64,000 nucleotides of DNA, taken from contig VZQC01000263.1 in the NCBI GenBank assembly GCA_009823505.1, forward strand, positions 317,330-381,329, written 5' to 3'. The DNA is from Rhizomys pruinosus (taxonomy: Eukaryota; Chordata; Mammalia; Rodentia; Spalacidae). Made by a program: the position numbers and the translations under genes. Numbering within the stretch: position 1 is the stretch's first letter; every line of letters begins with the position of its first letter. Below the pieces are notes generated by a model, which searched no databases, had not been told where the DNA came from, and worked only from the letters and a program-made list of their open reading frames with translations. Shown piece by piece: positions 54,455 through 64,000 of the stretch.

Positions 54455-54797
54455 AAAAAGTTTTGAGTGGACACTCATTTGTTCAACCTGATTGAACATA
54501 CAACCCCTCACCCCCCGCTGGACGCATGAGCTGTATGGGTTTGGGCACAACTGCTCGCAAATTGGTTTGACATGAAGGATGCTTGTACTCACAAATTATC
54601 ACTTATTGTTTAAAAAAAATGAAAACAAAACAACAACAACACAAAAAACCAGAAAGATGCAGAAAAGTTACGGCAGAATGCATGATCTGGGATGGGTAGG
54701 GGTGGGGCGGGGTGAAGGGAAGGGAATATACGCCTGAACTGAATTGGAAAAAAAATGTATGAAATACACAAAGCATCAATAAAAAAAAAAAAATAAG
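54455..54797 (+). mobile_element. L1 3' UTR and 3' end
   Basis: Sense copy: 'ggacactcatttg', 'ccccccgctgga', 'atgagctgtatgggtttgggcacaactgc', 'acatgaaggatgcttgtac', then 'cagaatgcatgatctggg', ATGTATGAAATACACAAAGC, AATAAA and A13. It is the reverse of 14618-14925. Confidence 0.8.
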
Positions 54798-55449
54798 TAA
54801 GGACAAAAAAAAAGTTTTGAGGAAAAAACAAAAACACTCTAATAGAAGAAAAATGACACAAAAGTGAAAACATGGAATCTCCCCGTTTAGGAATACCAGT
54901 GAATATGTTCCATGCATAGTATGAAATATAGAAATCTAAAATTATTTAGAATTATTTAGAAGATGAAAGCAGAAGCATATGTAATATGATGGAGAAAACT
55001 TCCAGATACACAGTTTACCAGACCACAGTGATTATATTTTGTTTGGTTTCTTACCCTTCTTTGGGCTAACAGCTTCAGAATCTTATCAGTTTCCCCAAAA
55101 AACAGTTCCTTAATAAATCACTCACACAAGAATCCTCATCTCAAGGTCTGTTTCTAGGCCAGTAAACCCAAGAGAGATTCCTGCTCTGGTATGGTGCATA
55201 AAAAGAAAATCTCCACACTGTACCTAAAAGGGCTACTGAACAGTACCTGCACATTTCCTCTGTTGAAATATTCCCTTGTGCAAAGAGGAAAATATCCCAA
55301 AGAGTGGCATTATACAGCAGATTGTTATAAAGTATTTATCCCTAGAAACTAGAGTGGAAGGAGGTGAAGTAGAACTTTTAATCTGCATATTTTTATGTTG
55401 TCTGGATTTTTTACAGTAAGCATGATGTCAAATATTACAAGTGGGCTAA
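54798..55449. other. unassigned AT-rich sequence
   Basis: No element recognised. Confidence 0.5.
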
Positions 55450-55758
55450 AAAAACATTAACAAGGGACTGGAGAGTGGGCTCAGCAGTTAAAAGCACTAG
55501 ATGCTCCTGCAGAGGAGACAGGTTCAGTTCTTAGTACCCACATATTGGCTAACAACTATCCATAACTCGAGTTCCAAGGAATCCAACACCCTCTTCTGAC
55601 CTCTACCGGCATTTCATGACATGGAAGCACTTATATGCAGGCAATACACTCAAACACACACAAAAAAAATTAATAAAGTATTTTAAAAACATTATATGCA
55701 GGCAATACACTCAAACACACACAAAAAAATTAATAAAGTATTTTAAAAACATTAGCAA
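55450..55758 (+). mobile_element. B3/B2-type SINE with duplicated 3' tail
   Basis: Flanked by AAAAACATTAACAA (55450-55463) and AAAAACATTAGCAA (55745-55758). The terminal 61 bases ('ttatatgcaggcaatacactcaaac...') are present twice in tandem at 55631-55691 and 55692-55751. Confidence 0.93.
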
Positions 55759-55823
55759 CTTACTGCACAAGTGTGTCAGTGCTATTTCATCGGCATACCA
55801 ATCATCAGGAAGGGTCTGGGACT

Positions 55824-56106
55824 AAAAACACAAAAAATGGGGGCTGGAGGGATGGCCTAGCGGTAGAAGCGACGACGCTTGCAGAAGGACCCGGGTTCGA
55901 TCCCCACACCCACTGGCGCTAAGAACCGTCGTGACTCCGGTTCCAGGAGAACTCAGTTCCAGGGGGAATCCGAGACCGTCTTCTGACCTCCGCGCATCGC
56001 ACGACACGGGCGCAGACCTGCATGCAGACAATACATTCATACACATAAAAAAAATAAATAAATAAAAATAAAAAAATAAAAAAAAAAAAAAAAAACACAA
56101 AAAATG
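55824..56106 (+). mobile_element. B2 SINE, indel-rich, 16-bp target duplication
   Basis: AAAAACACAAAAAATG is perfect at 55824-55839 and 56091-56106 and the A-tail is long, yet the body lacks single or paired bases at many points (e.g. 'cggtagaagcgacgacgcttgcag' for the usual 'cggttaagagcaccgactgctcttgcag'). Confidence 0.95.
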
Positions 56107-56480
56107 CTTCCAAAGAACGTTAAGAAAATCAATGTTCTCACCCTCAGCTTCCATGTGTGCAACTCTCTAAAATTGTGCTAACCATTTCTTTCCCTGTCCT
56201 GTAAAACTGTTGTTTTATTTCTCCATCCTAAGTATTACTATAGTATATATTCCTAGAAAGTTTAAACCTCTGTGGTGCCCAAAAGAGAATAATTATAAAT
56301 ACAAGTTTTGTTGGTGGAAAAATGGGTAACAAATCCTTTAGCAGAACAGGTAATCCCCAGCTTTTTGCAATCAAGAAAATGAAAGAATATAGATTTCATA
56401 TTGAAATCTGCTTCTTCATAGCATCAATTAACGTTTATCTAGAAACATAAATTATGAAGTATCATTTATAGCCTTTTAAT
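56107..56480. other. unassigned sequence
   Basis: No element recognised. Confidence 0.5.
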
Positions 56481-56702
56481 TCACAGTTACTTTGGGGGTT
56501 TTTTGGGGGAGGGTTACTTCTTTTTGGTGTTTTCAAGACAGGATCTCCCTGTAGCCCCATCTGTCCTGGAACTCACTCTGTAGACCAGGCTGGCCTTGAA
56601 CTCACAAAGATCTATCTGCCTGCCTCTGCCTCCCAAGTGCTAGGATTAAAGGCATGTGCCACCACGCCCGGCCATTTTTTTTTTACTTTTTGTCACAGTT
56701 AC
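56481..56702 (-). mobile_element. B1 SINE with 10-bp target duplication
   Basis: TCACAGTTAC at 56481-56490 and 56693-56702. Antisense B1 at about 56520-56673, with extra G/T-rich bases on the left and a T run on the right. Confidence 0.9.
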
Positions 56703-56790
56703 ATTTTGAAGAGAGTGCATGTCAGTGGATAAACATGTGCCCAGAATGCTCGAGGCCCAAAACAAAGGAGATTCATTTGTAATCATTTAT

Positions 56791-56978
56791 ATTTTTTAAA
56801 TTTTTGTGTATGTGTTTCTATGTATGTGGGCACAAAAGAGTCATCATATGGTTGTGAATATCATGAGACACTCAACCAGAGTGCATTATTTCCTTCCACA
56901 TTGTGAATCCCAGGGATTGAACTCAGGTCATCAGGCTTGGCAGCAAGCACCTTTACTTTCCGAACCATCTCAATGGTC
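56791..56978 (-). mobile_element. B3-type SINE
   Basis: 'gaatcccagggattgaactcaggtcatcaggcttggcagcaagcacctttac...gaaccatctcaatgg'. Confidence 0.8.
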
Positions 56979-57195
56979 TTATTTTTAAATTTTTATTTAT
57001 TTATTTAATGTGTATGAGTGTTATCCCTGTATGTAAGTACACCCGAGTCATGCAATGCACAGAGGGGTCAGAAAAGGGCATCAGATCCCCTGGAGTTCCA
57101 GTTGTTAACTGCCATGTGGGTGCTTGGATTCAAACCCAGGTCTTCTGCAAGAACAGCCAATGCTCTTAACCACTAAACCAAATCTCCATTCCACT
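56979..57195 (-). mobile_element. B2/B3-type SINE
   Basis: (ATTT)n, 'gtcagaaaagggcatcagatcccctggag', 'tgctcttaaccactaaaccaaatctcc'. It directly abuts the preceding SINE. Confidence 0.9.
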
Positions 57196-57324
57196 TGCCT
57201 ATTTTTAGTCAAAACTTTACTTTTAATATTCAAAACTTATATTTATTAAATTATTAACATTTTATTTTGGTTAGCTGTGTCCTAATAATAATTGTACTGA
57301 GAGCTCAATGGAGAAAGAATTTGT

Positions 57325-57463
57325 TTTCCTTGTGGCAATGTCTCTTTATGTAACCTAGGATGCCTTAGATTTCACTATATGCACGCACTGGGCTGGGATC
57401 CAAATCCTGATCCTCCTGCTTCAGCCTCCAAAATGCTGTAATTACAGGTATACATCACTGTGG
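57325..57463 (-). mobile_element. old B1-like SINE
   Basis: 'tgtctctttatgtaacctaggatgccttagatttcactatat' and 'cctgatcctcctgcttcagcctccaaaatgctgtaattacaggtatacatcac'. Confidence 0.7.
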
Positions 57464-58110
57464 CATTTACTATGAGACACCACATACGACTGATTATGTC
57501 TTAATAAAGAATAGCCTGACTCAGCATCCACTTTAAGACCAAGAGTGGACCCAAACTGCCAACAACCTATTCCTTCAGAATTCCCTCGGAACTGTGCTCT
57601 TGACCAAGGACTATGCCTATTCTTTGCTGAAGCAGTATCTCAAGCATGTAATAGGGAACTATCTTATTGGAGGAGAATTTTTCCCTTTGGTCCTTAGAAT
57701 AGAACACCACACAACTACACTTTCTCTCATTGTTTGCTATGACGTAAGTGCTGTTCATAGCGCTTTGATATGTGAAGCATGTCTACACACATTCAAACAT
57801 TATTTGGGGATGGAAGACAAGGCAGAATCAGGAAGGTCAAACACCCAAGTCTCAAGAGGAGTGCATGGCTCAGTGAGCTTGTTTATATTATGTTTCTAAA
57901 TTAGGTTAAAGTTATTTGTCCATAGTATGTCCATTTTGTAAACGTCATTACCACAACACCTTGATTAGTGGGAAAAAAAAACCATTAAATGTAAAAATCA
58001 TTAAAAAATTCATTTACTTTTCACATACATATTTTGTAATGAAGAAATATATCACAAAACCTTGCCATTGAATTTGAATAAGAGGAAATTTATTAGTTTA
58101 AAACCATACT
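57464..58110. other. unassigned sequence
   Basis: A 101-codon plus frame (57594-57899) has no family signature. Nothing else recognised. Confidence 0.45.
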
Positions 58111-58372
58111 AAAATTATAGATTAGAGATAGCCTAGTGGTTAAGAGCACCGACTGCTCTTGCAGAGGACCCGGGTTCGATCCCCAGCACCCACATGGCGG
58201 CTAAGAACCGTCTGTGACTCCAATTCCAGGAGAACTCTAGTTCCAGGGGAATCCGAGACCCTCTTCTGACCTCCACAGCATTGCACAACACGGGTGCACA
58301 AAATTGCATGCAGACAGTACATTCATACACATACAAAAATAAATTAAAAAATTTTTAAAAATTATATATTAG
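58111..58372 (+). mobile_element. B2 SINE, 5' truncated, with 15-bp target duplication
   Basis: AAAATTATAGATTAG (58111-58125) and AAAATTATATATTAG (58358-58372). The body starts at AGATAGCCTAGTGG, lacking about ten 5' bases, and is otherwise close to the long-form consensus. Confidence 0.96.
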
Positions 58373-58393
58373 ATAGATGATAGATAGATAGAT

Positions 58394-58448
<55 letters not shown>

Positions 58449-58462
58449 GATAGATAGATAGA
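58371..58462. repeat. (GATA)n microsatellite
   Basis: GATA units with GATGATA interruptions, starting in the right target duplication of the B2. Confidence 0.97.
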
Positions 58463-58499
58463 ATGGATGCCTGTGTATAACTGAAGGCTATATAACAAC

Positions 58500-60115
58500 A
58501 GCAACAAGAAGAACAGAGAACCAGGTAGGGGGAAATCTCCCTTCAAGTTGTTGGTCAGGGTAGTCTAAAAGATTCCCAAATAACACAGCTATGGCCACAG
58601 CCTTTGATTGACCCCCAGAACTTGAAGGTAAGACCCTATTGCTGACAAATGGATATACTTTGGACACAGGATTTGGAGAAATTGAGCTAGAACTGATCTG
58701 GAAGCTTCCTCCCTGAATACAACTTCCCATAGTATCAGAAGATACTATGGAAACTGCCAAGGAAGAAAACCAATCAATGATTCCATCCAGCTATAAAATC
58801 TATGAACCACAATGACCAGCCCAGCAAATAATCTCTACTGGTGTAGTAGTGGCACTTTTATCTTGCGGGTAATCAACAGCTATCTAATTGGACTTAAGGA
58901 GCACTCAGTGGGAGAGAAGTCATGGGTGTTAGTGTAAACGTAGCCAAGCAGAAATCTCTGGAAAGGTCATAGATCCTAGAGAAAATAACTACTTTTCTCA
59001 CATCTTTAGACCAACATAATTTCTTACTGCATTCTAAATGTGTATCGTTATATTTACAGACAAATATACCTCTTACAGCTCATCAAAGAAGCTTCTTTTT
59101 TGCACTAGATGAAAACTATTACAAAGTTCCACAACTGGTCAAATGCAGAGAATAAGTGTCTGTGAGGTGCCCAGCCCTAAGTGACACATCTACAATGCAA
59201 CCTCTACACCTAAGGCTCAGGGAACATAGTGGAACAGGAGAAGAAAGAATATTAATGCATCTCTCAACTCTCACCAGAGAAGCTTCCTCATGCAACATGT
59301 GATTAACCCAGAAAGCCACAGTTGGTCAAAGTGCAGAGAATAAGAGATTTTGGACTGCTTATCCTTAAATAGGACACCTATATTAAGCCTCTGCCACCCA
59401 AGGCTCATGGACTATTACATAAGAGAGGGCAAAAAACTTCTAAGAGCCAGAGAAGATGGATGACTGCAAAGAAGCAGAGTTTTCCAGACAGCTGGAAAAT
59501 TACTATAGGAACCTACAGCAATGGTAAGAGCATGAATAAGACCCATGCACACTCATCTCAGACAAAAACCCAGCATGAAATGGTGAAGTTGGTAAAAAAA
59601 ATTTAAATTTAATTTAAGAAAACACCAACATAGCTGAGGAATGGTTGCCAACTATAACTTCTAGAAGAGGGAGAATTGCTTTCCTTTATTTAAAAAACGT
59701 GCTGAATTTTTGTGTATTTCATACAATACATCTTACTCATATTTACAGCCCTTCATCTGCAACCCCACACTTTATTTTGTGATATATGTTAAGGCCTATC
59801 AAGTCAAGTTTGTATTCCCAAATGTCCCTCTGTGTACATCCATCCACTAGAGACTGATCAATCTATCTAGCATCACTCCTTAAAGAAGACCAGAGCGTTG
59901 GTTTCCTTCAAGGGTATGACGTCAGATAGATTAACCAGTCTCCAGTGGATGGATGCATAGAGTAGGCTATTTGAGGACATAGACTTGGCTTGATGGGCCT
60001 TGATGTGTATGATACAGTACATCAGGCACAAGAGGTGTGTGGATAGGGGAGGGGATCTAAATATGATAAGATACATTGTATGGAATTTACAAAAATTCAA
60101 TTTTAAAAATAAAAG
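58500..60115 (+). mobile_element. long L1 (Lx-like) 3' UTR and 3' end, interrupted
   Basis: Sense UTR from 'ggggaaatctcccttcaag' through 'gaccagcccag', 'aatcaacagctatctaattggactta', 'catcaaagaagcttc', 'atgcatctctcaactctcaccagagaagcttcc', 'taagagccagagaagatggatgac', 'gagggagaattgc'. After an insertion it continues 'ccttcaagggtatgacg', 'ctccagtggatgg', 'gaggggatctaaatatgat', 'atggaatttacaaaaattcaa', AATAAAA. It is the most complete UTR of this type in the window. Confidence 0.82.
59680..59908 (-). mobile_element. short L1 3' end nested in the longer L1 UTR
   Basis: The antisense 3' end 59687-59901 ('ctgaatttttgtgtatttcatac' to 'ctagcatcactccttaaagaagacc') lies between TTTCCTT at 59680-59686 and 59902-59908. 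Orientation is opposite to the host. Confidence 0.78.
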
Positions 60116-60295
60116 AAGAATGCAACTTCTGAGAAACACATGAGGTGAGGGAATACCTATGTTCCTTAGAATGACTGAACAATTCCATAATTTATACATA
60201 TTTCAATGTATCCTGTTGTATGTGGTATATATACAATTTTGTCAAAGAAGAAATAGAAAAATTTTTAACTGCTTTTCAAAGCTAAAGAGACACAT

Positions 60296-60490
60296 GGACT
60301 GGTGAGGTGTCTCAGCAGGTAAAAACACTTACTAGAAAACCTGAAGAAGTGATTTAAATATCCCAGACCTATTTGGTAGAAGACAACTCCCAAGAATTGT
60401 CTTCTGACCTCAAATTGTCCTCTGATCTCCACACACCATCCACAAACAATACTCTCCTCAGTTAATTCAAAATAAATAATATATAATAAA
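60296..60490 (+). mobile_element. old RSINE/B3-like element
   Basis: 'ggtgaggtgtctcagcaggtaaaaacacttac', 'ttgtcctctgatctccacacacc' and an AATAAATAATATATAATAAAA tail. Confidence 0.7.
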
Positions 60491-60518
60491 AAACTTAAAA
60501 TGTCCCAATTTTAAAAAC

Positions 60519-60542
60519 CATGAACTTATCTCTTTTTCTTTT

Positions 60543-60575
<33 letters not shown>

Positions 60576-60732
60576 TCTTTTTTGAGGACAGGGTCACCCT
60601 TTACTCCCAGCTGGCCTGGAGCTCACTATGTAGACCAGGCTGGCCTTGAACTCACAGGGATCGGCCTGCCTCTGCCTCCTGAGTGGTGGGATTACAAGCT
60701 TGAACCACCACGCCCAGCTCACGAACTTATCT
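60519..60732 (-). mobile_element. B1 SINE with 13-bp target duplication
   Basis: CATGAACTTATCT (60519-60531) and CACGAACTTATCT (60720-60732) flank a long T run and antisense B1. Confidence 0.95.
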
Positions 60733-60764
60733 TTAAGTTGATATGATTGGCATTAAATGACTAT

Positions 60765-61007
60765 GAAACACTTCTTTTTATTTTTTTATTTTTTTATGTG
60801 TATGAGTGTACTGTCTGCATGTAGGTTGGTGCACTTGTGTCAAACAATGCCTCAGAGGTCAGAAGAGGCCATCAGATTCCCCTGGAACTGGAGTTAAAGG
60901 TGGTTCTTAGCCACCATGTGGGTGCTGGGAATCAAACCCAGGTCCTCTGCAAGAGCAGTCAGCGCTCTTAACCACTGAGCCGTCTCTCCAGCCCGGAAAC
61001 ACTTCTT
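60765..61007 (-). mobile_element. B2 SINE with 12-bp target duplication
   Basis: GAAACACTTCTT is perfect at 60765-60776 and 60996-61007. Antisense short-form B2. Confidence 0.96.
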
Positions 61008-61489
61008 ATGCTACTGGAGTAGTCTATGCAAATTTTTCTAAGAATGATGCAACATCTGTTCTTGCACTATGTAGCTGATGACAAGCAAGCACATTTTTTT
61101 AAGAAGGCAAAGTGAATAATTTCTATTTGTTTATTTGTGTTTTTTTGTTTGTTTTGGGTTTTGGTTTTGATTTTTCTTGAAACTTTAAAAAATATTTTAT
61201 TAGCAATGCTTTCTTTAAGAAGTAACATAATTACATTGAAAAACTATATAGGTTGGAGAATTTGGTAAAGGAAGTGAATGGCAAACTCACATTACAGCAA
61301 CAGTGACAAATTTCACATTATCGTTGAAGCTTGGTAGCAATATTGCCTTGTCAGTATATAATATTCAAAAATTAGAGTATAGATATAGAATTGTGTGAAT
61401 TTACATTCTAAAATATAATTGCATAATTTTAGTTTGAGAATTATATCCATTTAGTTATTACAGTACTTTCTAATTTTTTACTTTTTTTA
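61008..61489. other. unassigned AT-rich sequence
   Basis: No element recognised. Confidence 0.5.
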
Positions 61490-61925
61490 AGTTACTTTTT
61501 ATTGAGTGCATTTCATACATTTCTCAATCAAATCTAGACTCATTCCCCCATCCGCACCCACCCCTTACATCCCCCCACCACCCATGAGAGCTGATGGACT
61601 CTGTCATACATGTTAAGTCCTGTCTTGCATCTTTTTCTCAGTCTTTTATAACCTTTTCAATGCACAAGTTTACTGTTTTGGTCAGTTTTTTATTGTTTTT
61701 CTCTCTTTTTTTGTTCCCTTTAATTTTACATTATTCCATAATATGCATATCTATACTCCACACATAAATCAAAATTACAAATTCTGAAAATAAACTATAG
61801 GTTAATTCCTAAACACATTTAGAGATTCAATTTTAACTGTATAGTTGCATGCAGGTAAAAAGAATATGAATAGAATATGAATACATATCTTCCATTCATA
61901 TATGGTAATTACAATGTGTGAATAC
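61490..61925 (-). mobile_element. L1 3' UTR
   Basis: 'ttttattgagtgcatttcatac', 'tcaatcaaatctagactcattcccc', 'gtcctgtcttgcatc', 'ccctttaattttacattattcc', collinear with 42725-43110. Confidence 0.72.
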
Positions 61926-62743
61926 AAGTGATAGGACAATCCTAGAGCCCATTAAGAGATTCACATTGGAATAGCACAGTTGCTTTCAGATACAATGAAA
62001 TATAATAATAAAGTTGCTCAGTTTGCCTGCCAACAGGGAATTTGGTGTTAGCATCCACAAATGAGGGAAAACATTCACCTTTTTTATTACAGTAAGTGCA
62101 ATCCTGTGTTCTGGATGGTGAGAGGGTCTTTTAGTTCTACAACCACTACAGAATTGAAGGTCATCATGTTATTTTAGCCAGCATCAAGAAAGAAACAGTC
62201 TCTTCAAGGTTGGGGACTGTTCAGCTGACAACTTGTAGTACCAAGGTGACCCTGCTTAGCTGGGTTTGAAGTAGTAGATTGTAGCAGCAAAGGGGCAGGA
62301 AATAGCTGAACAGGTTAGAAAGAAACGTCTTCAAAGAACATTCTGCTCTGGAAACAAACAAGGGAGTCTGCTTTCTCTGACCAATTACCCATGACCTTTA
62401 CAATCTGCTTCCTGGAATTCTGCTACCTTCCAATTGTGTGCTGTGAACCCACTATTTTGTTAATTTCTGAGAAGACTGTTACTAATATTTATAGAGTTTT
62501 GAAATTTAGGTTTATATTTAAATGCCTTCATGTCTATTGAAAGAAGTATGTCAAGAAACCCAAAGAAAAATTCCGTATGTAAATCAAAAAATTGCCACTC
62601 TGGTTCCTTTGGTGCTCAACCACAGGAGAACTCCTTTCTGATAGTTTTTTTTTTCCCCAAAAAAAGGTTGTATTGGATACTGTGCTAAGCATTTGCATAA
62701 AAGATATTAATCTTTGTAACAGGAAGCCTAAGACAAGGATTCC
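61926..62743. other. unassigned sequence
   Basis: About 820 bases with no recognised element. The C-terminal half of the minus frame at 62534-62800 reads through a B1 piece. Confidence 0.45.
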
Positions 62744-62803
62744 CACGATTTGAGGCCAGCCAGGGTTATATAGTAAGACCCTGTCATAAAACAACAACAA
62801 AAA
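62744..62803 (+). mobile_element. B1 SINE 3' fragment
   Basis: 'tttgaggccagccagggttatatagtaagaccctgtcataaaa', with an A-rich tail. Confidence 0.8.
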
Positions 62804-63075
62804 TAAAAATCCTTATAACAACCCTATGTGGTGGTAGGTACTATTTTGTCACCATTTTGCTAATGGGGAAATAAACCCATTAGAGTTAACAACTCACTCC
62901 AAGCCATCCAGCATTAGCAGTCAAAATCTTTATTTCTTCCTGCATAAAGGTCTGAGATCTGAATGAAGGTGTTTGCCATGTTGTCTATGGTTGAAAACAT
63001 TATAAATTATTTACTAGTACTTCCCAGGTTAATTGATTTTATAAATTTTCTCTACAAAATCCATAATGTAGGTTT

Positions 63076-63236
63076 TTATTTATTTATTTTTTGGTCTTTT
63101 CTAGACAGGGTCTCCCTGTAGCCTCAGCTGTCCTGGAACTCACTCTGTAGACCAGGTTGGCCTTGAACTCACAAAGATCCGCCTGCCTCTACCTCCCAAG
63201 TGCTAGGATTAAAGGCATGTGCCAAAATGCCCGGCA
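63076..63236 (-). mobile_element. B1 SINE
   Basis: (ATTT)n, 'ggtcttttctagacagggtctccctg' to 'gccaaaatgcccggc'. Confidence 0.94.
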
Positions 63237-63359
63237 GTATTTATTATTATTCTGCTGAATGTTTACATGAGGAAAATGGTTAAGTTGAAACGCCTGTCAT
63301 TTAATTTTTACTTTTCCATCGGTAGTTCTGCAAGGCAAGTCTTCCTCTTCTTCATTTTT

Positions 63360-63555
63360 TTTTTGTGTGTCAATGTGTGTGTGCCACATCATGCTTGTGG
63401 AATTCAGAGGACAATTTTGTAAAGTCTGTTTTCTCCTTTTACCTTTACATGTGTTCCAGAGATCAAACATAGGCCATACCTATTTTTTTTTTTGTATTTT
63501 TGACACAGGGTCTCCCTTTAATCCCAAGTGTCCTGGAACTCACTATGTAGACCAG
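63360..63555 (-). mobile_element. old SINE fragments (B3-like, then partial B1)
   Basis: 63360-63480 resembles an antisense B3 tail region ('gtgtgtgccacatcatgc', 'tgttccagagatcaaac'). 63482-63555 is the first half of an antisense B1 ending at 'gtagaccag', followed by (TTA)n and (GTT)n. Confidence 0.6.
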
Positions 63556-63639
63556 ATATATTATTATTATCATTGTTGTTGTTGTTCTATGTATATGAGT
63601 TCTTTGCATGTATGTGTGTAAGGGGACCAGAAGACATTA

Positions 63640-63890
63640 TGTTAAGTGAAGTAACACAGTCCCAGAAAAACAAACAACAAATGGTGTCCCTCATATGTGG
63701 ATGCTAGTGCCAATAGCCCAGATATAAATATTTCTCGTGGAGAGGGATGCATAGTAAAAGAACAACAACAGAAAGACTGCATCAGAAAACTGACTGAAAT
63801 GGTGAATTGGGAAGGGTGGGAGGGGCGGGAGAGGGACACGGGTGTATATTAGATTAATGCATATTTAATTGATGTGAGTTCAACAAGTAT
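63640..63890 (+). mobile_element. L1 3' UTR
   Basis: 'aagtgaagtaacacagtcccag', 'gtgtccctcatatgtggatgctagtgcc', 'gaccgtgggaggggcgggagagggac'-like G-rich tract, typical sense L1 3' UTR order. Confidence 0.75.
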
Positions 63891-63924
63891 CCAGTTTTGC
63901 CCAGACACTGTCTACAGGTTACAT

Positions 63925-64000
63925 GGTGTCTTCTGACCTCCGTGGCATTGCACGACACGGGTGCACAGACTTGCATGCGGACAGTACATTCATACACATA
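63925..64000 (+). mobile_element. B2 SINE 3' part, cut by the window end
   Basis: 'tgtcttctgacctccgtggcattgcacgacacgggtgcacagac' is near the B2 consensus. The head is missing, so it is 5' truncated, and the tail lies beyond the window. Confidence 0.92.

Overview
This is nuclear DNA from a rodent and reads as an AT-rich, repeat-dense intergenic or intronic stretch. The organism call rests on the co-occurrence of B1, B2, B3, B4 and ID SINEs, LINE-1 copies with rodent-type (Lx-like) 3' UTRs, and MaLR solo LTRs. The SINE set points to mouse-like rodents in the broad sense (Muroidea or Dipodoidea). The B1 and B2 consensus forms are not those of Mus or Rattus as I know them, and I cannot name the species. 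I found no intact cellular protein-coding gene, tRNA gene, rRNA gene or CRISPR array. Most open frames are chance frames or lie inside repeats.

Layout. 1-4490 is an old minus-strand LINE-1: ORF2 reverse transcriptase and endonuclease remnants, an unrelated insert at about 2320-2716, and GC-richer tandem units at the far end that could be promoter monomers. 4500-13300 holds scattered SINEs, microsatellites, two nested L1 3' ends (9541-10660) and a 111-base assembly gap (11528-11638). 13895-17800 holds L1 3' UTR pieces in both orientations and a cluster of three B1s, two of which share one target-site sequence. 20940-25830 holds a MaLR solo LTR (22420-22763) and more L1 3' ends. 26693-28170 is a second L1 ORF2 fragment, broken by a 532-bp mRNA-like retrocopy and by a B1. 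30103-30719 is a solo LTR with a perfect 6-bp target duplication, in the ERVK manner. 32918-33276 is the second MaLR solo LTR. 33290-40330 is comparatively repeat-poor. 40766-47170 carries two long L1 3' UTRs, each split by a SINE. 48838-51520 has older L1 pieces. 53380-54410 may be a decayed gene or retrocopy, split by a B2 with a 17-bp target duplication. 58500-60115 is a long L1 3' UTR with another L1 3' end inside it. The window ends in a 5'-truncated B2.

Nothing here works as a pathway. The interest is in layered retrotransposition: target-site duplications let many insertions be bounded to the base and ordered in time. A B2 subfamily with an internal duplication, a B2-head/B1 composite SINE, and LTR pieces with recognisable promoter and polyadenylation signals are the most distinctive items.
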